A program made the position numbers and the translations under genes. DNA of 64,000 nucleotides from Acanthosoma haemorrhoidale. Its lineage: Eukaryota > Arthropoda > Insecta > Hemiptera > Acanthosomatidae. The notes beneath the pieces were generated by a model that saw only the letters and a list, made by a program, of their open reading frames with translations, was not told where the DNA came from and did not search any database. The stretch lies in the NCBI GenBank assembly GCA_930367205.1, contig OV884015.1:36633288-36697287 (forward strand), read 5' to 3'. Shown in pieces: positions 56,640 through 64,000 of this stretch (the stretch's first letter is position 1; the number at the start of each line of letters is the position of its first letter).

Positions 56640-58300
56640 CAACCAATCCACGCGTCATTACAGACTGTACTCGCATCCGAACGAAGTTTCTTCTTATTAC
56701 CAAATTCTACTTCATACTGGACAACGGGTCCTCAGAGGAATCCTGAGCTATTTGACTTCTATACCCTCTACTTTAACTTCCTTGCACTCCACAATCACCT
56801 TGATGATATTTCCTCCGATCACATTCCGGTACTCCTAACACTTTCACTTATCCATATTCCGAAAGCTCCTACTCCTTCATTCATCACAAGCCCCTTATTC
56901 ACTAAGACCGCTCCCGCAAAATTGTATTCGATTCCATCGGACCTCAGAAACTCACTAAGAACTGGAAAATGCAGTACATTCCATCACAGCCTCCATTCAG
57001 TAATGCGCCTGGCTGGATTCTAAACCAAATCCCAATCCTAAAAATATATACTATCATTCCCTTGCATACAAATATTACCATCGCATCCATTTCAAACGTC
57101 AATCCCGAACTGTTACCCAAAGTGCTCGGCAACATGTGAACTACCACCACTACTACAAATAACTGTGTAAGCCGGTTAAACGGTGGCTAGAAGCGCTCCG
57201 ATCAAAGTCCTTCAATCTATCACTGACAAATCTCGCAGGTCTTTAACTAAAAAAAGTCTGTAATACAACAAATATCCCTGGGGGGCCGCGTCCGACGAAC
57301 AAAAGTCAGATGAATTTGGGCGTCACCCCTCCCAAACCTAACTAAATTATATTTAAAACATATAAGTTCATGACAAGACATGAAGTTCATTGAGTATAAC
57401 AGCTAGGGTATACCAAAGAAGTTACTCATCACAACACACCTACAAACTACACCCAGACCCTGAAAATCACTCCCAGCTATCTGTTAATGAGGATTTTCTT
57501 CCCATGCCATTGTTTACCTCTTTAAAGCTTCAAACTAAAGCTCACCCCTTAGAGGAAATATACTTAGCGATGTGTTAACTCCTAAATTTCCTCCGCCACA
57601 TCCTACAAAAATCCATAGTTTTCCTCACATACATTGGACCCTTAGAACCATAAACTTTCCCATTCTTTGGAAGTATTTTAGCCCCCAGCTTCACCCAATC
57701 AACTCCGAAATATTTGAGAAAATCTTTTTAAAAAAGTCTGCTTCGTCTTTTTGTTGAACAATCTCCCAATTCTCCAGTTTGGTCCACTCTCGTGGCCATG
57801 GCATGGTCTTCATGTAGTAAACAATTAATACACTGGTGCTTTTCTAGATTTAAAGCATTTGGCAACCCGGCTTATTCTTCAAACTGAAATATATCCTTTC
57901 TTTTTTCCTGGCTGCTATTTCCAAATTCATTGCGGAATACTCGCCTTGCAGTCGAAACCAAAGTTCCTCAAGGTTGTTAAACCATTCTAGTACTCACATT
58001 AAAATTACTAGAGTATAACAGAAAATACAATTTTGACACCCAGTACAACTGCCTAAAACAGTCCATTGACTTCGATAACGTTTAACACAAAACTGGAGAA
58101 CGATACCTGGAGTCGAAATCTACTGTCTATCTGATCTCAGATCTGACATTATTTTGACCTTATTCAGGTTATACAATCGATAATCTTAAAACATTTAAAA
58201 CAAAACGTAAATCAAACAAAGACGAGGAACAAACTACTTGGGCATGTCAACGCTGACTTGATGACTCTATTGACTCCGGTACTACTGACAATTAAAGCGC
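56640..58300 (+). pseudogene. heavily decayed Jockey-clade ORF2, related to family A
   Basis: Homology in order with family A: endonuclease part with NHLDDISSDHIPVLLTLSLI (catalytic SDH, near 56795-56860) followed by 'PTPSFITSPLFTK'; fingers region near 57570-57740 (LLTPKF, SIVFLTYI, TINFPILWK and SEIFEKIFLKK in different frames); motif B remnant TKVPQGC near 57955-57985; and a post-RT 'YLG' remnant near 58230. No catalytic ADD box found. Dozens of indels and stops; old insertion. The 3' UTR of family A is not visible, so it may be a sister family. Confidence 0.75.
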
Positions 58301-59224
58301 AAATGTCAGCAAGATTTGCTGCTGGTTTGACATGACCTTTAGAGCAACTAAAGCCAAGCGCACAGCAATCAAGACACTGAAGAAACTTTTAATAGCACTC
58401 TAATAACAGTTCCTACTATTGTGGTATGTAATGAATGAAAAAAAATAAACGAGGAATTTAATTTGTTTCTTAAAACCTTATGGACTCCAAGTCTGGTTAT
58501 AACATCATAAGCCACACAATTTTGGCTTCAAACTAAGGAAAGATAAATGAAGCTCTTACCACAAACATTACATCAGATGAGAGATGAAGGTTTTATTCCT
58601 CAGGTTGTTTGTAATATGTTACTCAAGAAACAAACAACAAGGTCAAGTATTTTCCCATCTCACAATCATATTCATAAACATTAGAAACACTTTAGAGTAA
58701 ACATAATCAAAACGTAAGTTATTTTTATTTTATTGCTTCTGAACAGCCACACAAACTCTAATAATTAAGATAACTGTTCCTCGAATTGACTGGCCATTAA
58801 GGCACCACTTTCCTTCCTGCCCAACCGAATAAGGTTCCGTATAACTGTTAAACTGATTCACTATCAAACTACAAAAATGACAACAGGAGTTTTTGTTTTT
58901 GGTTTCCTAAAATTGCTATGACTGGTCTAATGCTATTTTACACGAAGTCATTCAAATCTTGAACACTTTTTGAGCAATGAGAGAGCTCCAAGATCATAAC
59001 ACAGGAACGACTGTCATTTTTTTTTTAAATACTGTCCGTTACTGTATTTCAAACAAATAATAATCAACACATTTAGTGTTAATGTGAAATATACAATATA
59101 AGATCATGATAATATTTTTTAACAGCCATTACTCCTACAGACAGAAGAAAAGGGAATGGCAATAATACGATGCGTTTGAGCACTTCTTAGTTAAACTAAT
59201 TACGGTATCTACTGTAATAGCAAT
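58301..59224. other. gene-free AT-rich stretch
   Basis: Nothing recognised. Confidence 0.4.
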
Positions 59225-59480
59225 AACAATTGTGGATTATTTACACTATCTGCATATCGGCCCGATATTAGCTGTCGCCCCTTGCCCGGGTAATGTCAAT
59301 AACCTTGCAGAGGAATGCGTTTGAAAATAAATTTGTCATCGGCTGCTGATAAAGGCTAAAACTACACGATGTCTCATCGTGTCCGCACTTTTGATTCGTT
59401 CCTTCTCTTTTAGTCGCATAATTTGTCTATTGCCAGGCAACTCACACGCTAATTACGATTCCTAAGAGGCAATGGTTTGG
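59225..59480. promoter_or_regulatory. candidate conserved non-coding island 10 with two palindromes
   Basis: Balanced block containing ATATCGG-C-CCGATAT (59254-59268) and ACACGATG-TCT-CATCGTGT (59364-59382), both perfect. GCTGTCGCCCCTTGCCCGGG lies between them near 59271. No ORF or repeat landmark. The first resembles a symmetric protein-binding site, the second could be a binding site or an RNA stem. Confidence 0.3.
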
Positions 59481-60310
59481 GCATGTATTGCCTTTAACAT
59501 TTAGTTATCTGCAAAACGTTTTTTTTGAAAAATTATTTTAAAGTATAATTTATGGCTAAAAGATGTTTATGATTCCTTGCTAGTGTTGCATGCTGGAGAA
59601 GTGAATAACTTGGGATACACATGTCTGAAAAACGTCAACTTAAATGTTATGATTGCGATGTATAACTGATTCGCAACAAATATCACAAAGCATGAGTGAG
59701 AGCCAATGGTCAGTCTTAAAAATTTTGTAGTCCTTATGGGTCCTGTGCATTTTCATAATCAAACCTGAGCTACTTCGAAAAATACTTTCCTCCATTACCG
59801 TAAGGTTAACAGGTTTGAGAATTAAAAGGCATTCTTTCGCCCTCTTATGCACTCTTATGCTACTTTTCTTGACGTCTTCTCTAAATTTGACCATACCACC
59901 TAATAATAATAATAACCTATTGGTTCAGCCTTCCTGCCATTACATGGAAGAAGCTCACATGATAACTTGACTGTCACCAGCAACTAAATATAACCCTAGC
60001 CAAACAGTTTAAGACCTTCAAGTGCCGTATGTATGGAGTTCGAAATCTTCCGAAGAAGTATAGGCTTGAGGTCTATTTTTTCTGTTACATGTCCTTTTTA
60101 TTAATTATCGTATGACCGCTGTAATTAAAATAACTAAGGTGGAGTCGAGTTCACTCTTTTTTTGTCCACGACATTTCTTTCTTGCATTTGCATGAAATTG
60201 ACTTTTAAGAGTTTTTCTGAAGCAGAAGGCTGGTGTGTGAACTAAATAAACCCTTGTTTAACTATAATATATAACCTAAATGTAGATATGAATAAAAATT
60301 AGTGTAAAGA
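59481..60310. other. gene-free stretch
   Basis: A minus-strand frame of 84 codons (59640-59894) is basic and has an even amino-acid mix but no known motif. I leave it unassigned. Confidence 0.3.
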
Positions 60311-60640
60311 TAAATAATGAAGAGGTTATGTAAAAAATGCGCGGAGCCTCGACGGAGAAGCAGTAGGGGGGCGGTAGTTGCCTGCCCTAATGGCGGCAGG
60401 CTGTCTCTCTATCTCTTCTTTACCTTACTTCTTTTTTATTCTCTTCCTTTTTTGTTTTTGTTTCTTTTTTATACCTCACTGTCTTTTGTTTTTCTTCTCT
60501 TTTTATACCCCGATACAGTCCCTTCTCAGGCTGTAGCCTCCAGCTCACCCACAGCGAGAATTTCAGTCTCCTCCTCGTTCTAAATCATCTCTGAAAACGC
60601 ATTCTCTCCGGATTCAGAACTCCGGGCTGTATTTCATCGT
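60311..60640. other. unassigned GC- then pyrimidine-rich block
   Basis: A plus-strand frame (60317-60583, 88 codons) starts basic (MKRLCKKCAEPRRRSSRG) and becomes Leu/Phe-rich because the DNA is a T/C-rich tract. This could be mistaken for a small membrane protein, but the composition explains it. Repeat or host origin unknown. Confidence 0.3.
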
Positions 60641-61638
60641 TGTCATTGCCTACTTTCATGTGGGCATCTTTTCTTCGTGAAAGTGTTTAAGGCATTTGAG
60701 GAATTCCTTCCAATGAAAGTTTCATTCAATAAATAAATTCCTTTGTATCAAGAATGTACTTAAGCTGCTGCTTATATGGTTATCTATTTGGGACTGATGG
60801 TAATTTATGGTTTGATGAATTTTAGACGATAACACACAATTAGTTCGTACGTGGATATTACATCTTAAACCTATCTGCTGTCAATAAATCAATAGCGCAG
60901 CATAAGTGTCCTAGTCAATCTTTTCTTTTACTACCTTTATTTTACCTTTTACCACTAATCGCCTCATTTATTCCCTTCCTATTATTCAGTGATACTATAG
61001 ATGGGCAATTTTATCAGTGCTGGTGGTCCATTACTTCCAAGACAACTATAGGGCAGGGTCGCATCGTGGTAGGGATACGAAGCCCCCATCATAAAGAAAA
61101 TAGGGAAAATGAGTGAAGTCCTGCCTATCAGAAATATTGGGCTGGGGTGCCGCCTGCGTCCCTGTCTACCTTAGGGGTTCTCGCTGTTTGTTGAGGGCTG
61201 ATGGGGGATGTTTACCTATTGTTTCAGGGTTTAATAATATAAAAACCCCAAATATCTTTCAAAGTACAGCAATGTAATAATAAAAATTAAAATAATTGAA
61301 AATAGTTGTTGTAAAACCAAAAGCAAGAAAATTGTGGTGGACACGCCCTACAACAAACACGTAAAACTAAATAGTGTAGCAAAATATAAATGTAGTAAAA
61401 ACACCATTCACTTCAGATGTCAGTCCCAGAGAATGTCGTTATCCTCAATGTTTTTTGGGTAAGTTACCTCAAGTAAATCTCTGCTGCTTTCTCAGGGGTA
61501 GCATCCATTCTTTATTTCTATCACTACCTTCATCGGACATCCCTGTCATGACATATCCATCGCAATTTAGCAAAGAATTTTTCAGGGATCTCTCTAACTC
61601 GTTTATAACGAGTTTTGAAAGAATTAAATACAATACAA
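60641..61638. other. gene-free stretch
   Basis: No supported gene or repeat. A balanced part is at about 61000-61230. Confidence 0.35.
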
Positions 61639-61837
61639 TTCATAATTTTTTTTTTTTACAACTGTATTATGATACAATTACAATCTGCTTGATTGGGCTA
61701 TAAGTAATTATGATAAATGACCTCATTCATACCAATTTACAATTTTCATTCACTCGCTCATTCATACTATATATACAAGCAGCCCAAAAGCCCCCCCAAG
61801 ACCACATGGTTGTCACCTCCCTCGCGTAGTTCATAAT
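61639..61837 (-). mobile_element. family A 3' tip with 8-bp target duplication
   Basis: The body 61647-61829 is the last part of the family A 3' UTR on the minus strand, with a poly(A) tail (T-run 61646-61657 on plus). Family blocks on the plus strand: ATTACAATCTGC near 61676, CATTCACTCGCTCATTCATAC near 61748 and CACATGGTTGTCACCTCCCTCGCG near 61803. TTCATAAT occurs at 61639-61646 and 61830-61837 as target duplication. Confidence 0.88.
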
Positions 61838-62539
61838 CTATGTAAACAAATTTCTGTTGGGTCAATTAAAAAAAAAAAAGATAATCCAACAAATGGTGAT
61901 GCTATTTAATTTATTTTTCGTGGAATTCGTTCCAAAACAATAAATATATTTCGTATGAAAAATAAATTATAATTTAAATGTAACAATGAATATTCAACTG
62001 TAGATGATAAATAATAAAACGATGGTTCATGACATTTTTATTTTTATTTAATACGGTATTGGCTGTGATTTTCGAATATCAAATAATGTTTGACTATTTG
62101 AGAGATGATATATAGTTAAGGCCCCTTAACTAATCCTAAACCTTGCTAATCCAAAACATTCCTCTCCTATATATAGGATCTCTCGGAGTGTGACCGTATT
62201 CAGTTCGTATTCTTATCATTCTTATATTCTTATCGTATTTTCTTTTGTTTTGTTATAAGTTATTTTGTTCTTTTGGCTCGTCCATGTGCAGACTAAGTCA
62301 CAATATAAACCTTGTTTAGCTTTCTGAATAAAATGTTTTTAAAAACTGATAACCGGTGAAAGATAATTTTATTATATGTTATATGAAGAATTGCATTTCG
62401 TACGTCACGTCGATCTACCTGCAATAACCAATGTGAGATACCGCAGTTCTTGGTTGTGCAGGGTTAGTCTATGCTCAAATCTACTCAAATGCACCCTCTC
62501 CAAACGGATTCCCGTTGAATAGAAACCTCTGGGGTACCA
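61838..62539. other. gene-free AT-rich stretch
   Basis: Nothing recognised. Confidence 0.4.
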
Positions 62540-62989
62540 GGAAATCAAACCCATAATTGGTAGTCAGACGAAGCGGGGAGGGGGAAGACGATGCCCAAGG
62601 TAGAACAAGGATATTACACGCATGACTCACTAATGCCTGTCACATAGCTGGGCATTGAGCAGCTGGGTAGCATCCAGCCTGAGTAGATGGTATCTGAAGT
62701 GAATTAGGACGCCGGCTGACGAGGTGTGCTGCCAGGCTAATAGAGGCCACCGCGATCCGAGATAGCCCCGATCACCCACCGCCTCTCTTTTTTTATTCAT
62801 TTTTTACCGGCTCCCAGAAATAATGCTGTTAGTACTACCTGCTCCCCGTCCATTATCAGTGACACTGTTTAATTGGCGATTCTCTGTCCTTTGACTGGGC
62901 CTTTTCTAAGGGAAATATTGTCACGGCCTCAAGTAGTTCAATGTTTCTACAGTTACTTGAATTCACTAGCCAAAAACCTAGTATATCTA
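62540..62989. other. unassigned balanced block (candidate island 11)
   Basis: GC-richer non-ORF DNA with GGAGGGGGAAGACGATGCCC near 62577 and CACTGTTTAATTGGCGATTC near 62864. It could be regulatory or an upstream piece of the family B element that follows. Confidence 0.25.
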
Positions 62990-63177
62990 GTAACAAGTCG
63001 AAGGTGAGCCTCATCACCTAGTGTTGAATATGAGACTATGAACTTTTAACAACAACAAAATTTATTATATTATGCACTCCTCCCAATGCATGTAAATGCA
63101 GGAAGAGGAGAAATCTGTAAATTAAGTTATTTTATTCATTGTATTACTTTTTGAGGTTCTGAAACAAAAAAAAAAAA
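62990..63177 (+). mobile_element. family B-like 3' UTR fragment
   Basis: Contains GAAGGTGAGCCTCATCACCTAG (split by one mismatch from the 29.7-kb copy) and CCAATGCATGTAAATGCAGGAAGAGGAGAAATCTG-type terminal blocks, ending in a 12-base A-run (63166-63177). It is followed without a gap by another family B copy. Confidence 0.8.
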
Positions 63178-63726
63178 GTATATCTGGGAATTAAAATGGA
63201 CAGAAACTTCCATTTTAGTAACCATTTTGCAAAGAAGTTGAAGCAAACTCGCACGAAGTCTTATCGGCTTACGCATTTATTAACTTCCCCCAATCTATCA
63301 CTATGCCTAAAGCTCATGATATGTAAGAGTGTACTCAGGCCTACTCTGCTGTATGGTGCACCGCTTTTTCGTTATCTGACGTATACGACAGCTCGGCGAC
63401 TCCAACAATTCCAAAACGGCATACTGATGAATGTGGTCAGAGGTACTTCATTCGAGCAGCGGAGCAACAGTGAGCTTCACAAGATCTTTGAGCTGGAACG
63501 CTTTAGTCTTAGGTTCTAGGTTTAGGTTTTAGTTTGTAAGTTTTTCTCCCAGATTGTCAATCTGAGGGTGAGTCCCATCACCTACCATATCTAGTTTATG
63601 TAACCCAGCCTCCTTCAAATGCATCTGCGCATAGCAGAATGAGGAGAAAACTGCCAATTCTTGTTCATTTTTCACATATTGTATTAAATTCAATGGGTTT
63701 AGGGGAAAAAAAAACAAAAAAAAAAA
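63178..63726 (+). mobile_element. family B Jockey-like retrotransposon, 5'-truncated, internally deleted
   Basis: Starts directly after the A-run of the preceding fragment. The coding part 63196-63519 has an open frame. The 3' UTR has GGTGAGTCCCATCACC near 63568 and GCATCTGCGCATAGCAGAATGAGG near 63621, then an interrupted A-run at about 63706-63726. A deletion after 'HKIFEL' removes the 'RRHIKFFDS' end that the 29-kb copy retains, joining directly to AACGCTTTAGTCTTAGGTT. Confidence 0.88.
63196..63519 (+). pseudogene. family B ORF2 C-terminal region (107-codon frame)
   Basis: Reads KKLKQTRTKSYRLTHLLTSP, LKLMICKSVLRPTLLYGAPLF, TTARRLQQFQNGILMNVVRGT and ELHKIFELERF. This is the post-RT region of Jockey-clade ORF2 ('L.iYKs.lRP..lYGap.f......lq.fQn..lr'). 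In the family the residue block MICK is usually LIYK. The last residues (after HKIFEL) come from 3' UTR sequence through the deletion. The ATG is not a natural start. Confidence 0.85.
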
Positions 63727-64000
63727 CGAAAGAGTTCTTGTATATTATGTGAGTGGATTTCATCCATAATTCCATATTGGAATCACTTATTGGAAGATTG
63801 TCAGATCGTACATTCAAAATTGGATTTCCGTACAAATAATAAAGTATTAGCTAAACCTTTCCATCTCGATGGTCTTGTGGTTTATCTGCCTTACTCCTGC
63901 AGTCACGAAGTCCGCTCTTCACCATCTCCCAGCACAGTGCCAATTAGTAGCTAGTTGAATAAACAAATAGATTAATACTTCCCATTGAACTCAGTCCAAT
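63727..64000. other. gene-free flank
   Basis: No feature recognised. Confidence 0.4.

Noticed and set aside
60317..60583. Possible small membrane protein
   Set aside because: The Leu/Phe-rich part is explained by a pyrimidine-rich DNA tract; no signal for a real gene.
1..64000. CRISPR arrays, bacterial operons, rRNA or tRNA genes
   Set aside because: No spaced direct repeats of the right kind, no Shine-Dalgarno-led gene strings, and no cloverleaf or A/B-box pair recognised by eye. A tRNA scan would settle the last point.

Overview
This window looks like nuclear DNA from an arthropod, most likely an insect. It is AT-rich, with long mono- and dinucleotide tracts, no operon-like gene packing and no rRNA or tRNA gene that I could recognise. 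It holds many 5'-truncated non-LTR retrotransposons of the Jockey clade, a mariner-type MITE, a hAT transposase relic and a short Ty3/gypsy-like LTR element. I cannot name a species from this window alone. I found no convincing host protein-coding exon.

Layout. 0-11 kb: pieces of one Jockey-clade family ('family A') on both strands (668-1492 -, 2405-3035 +, possibly 5445-5720 -), a 3' fragment of a second family ('family B', 6385-6640 +), and the longest family A copy (about 7885-10718 +, with ORF1 tail, endonuclease and reverse transcriptase remnants). 11-23 kb: mostly gene-free DNA with GC-balanced non-repeat islands, a family A 3' insert with a 13-bp target site duplication (15953-16341), a 110-bp mariner MITE (17262-17371) and a minus-strand 3' fragment of a third family ('family C', about 21710-21975). 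23-25 kb: a 5'-truncated family A copy with a perfect 15-bp target site duplication and the best RT core of that family. 25-30 kb: a gene-free stretch with a recurring GGCGCCAGTTT motif and T-box-like sites, then a family B copy (29310-29910).

30-38.5 kb is the most rearranged part. A 133-bp segment is present twice (30818-30950 and 35184-35316). A hAT transposase relic (about 32860-34608) is split by a young LTR retrotransposon (32947-34188; 148-bp LTRs differing at one base; target site duplication AACAT). The internal gag gene of that LTR element is broken into oppositely oriented pieces around a 68-bp-arm palindrome. Next comes a pair of 273/276-bp inverted repeats, identical apart from one 3-bp indel (34913-35185 and 36760-37035). 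Three long GA/CT tracts lie in and around this zone. 38.5-50 kb: a GC-rich unassigned repeat with a strong hairpin, a fragment ending in (TAA)8 into whose tail a family C element has inserted (40216-41746, 10-bp target duplication), a possible minus-strand retro-sequence at 43.24-43.63 kb, and a second family C 3' copy (49140-49738).

50-64 kb: gene-free DNA with candidate regulatory islands, a CR1/L2-like RT C-terminus (about 54758-55023), a very decayed Jockey-like ORF2 (56640-58300), a family A 3' tip (61647-61829) and two family B 3' ends lying head to tail (62990-63177 and 63178-63726). Overall the window reads as an intergenic, repeat-colonised region. The evenly composed islands between repeats could be cis-regulatory DNA of a gene outside the window, but that is inference. 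All coding sequence I can support is transposon-derived and nearly all of it is broken.
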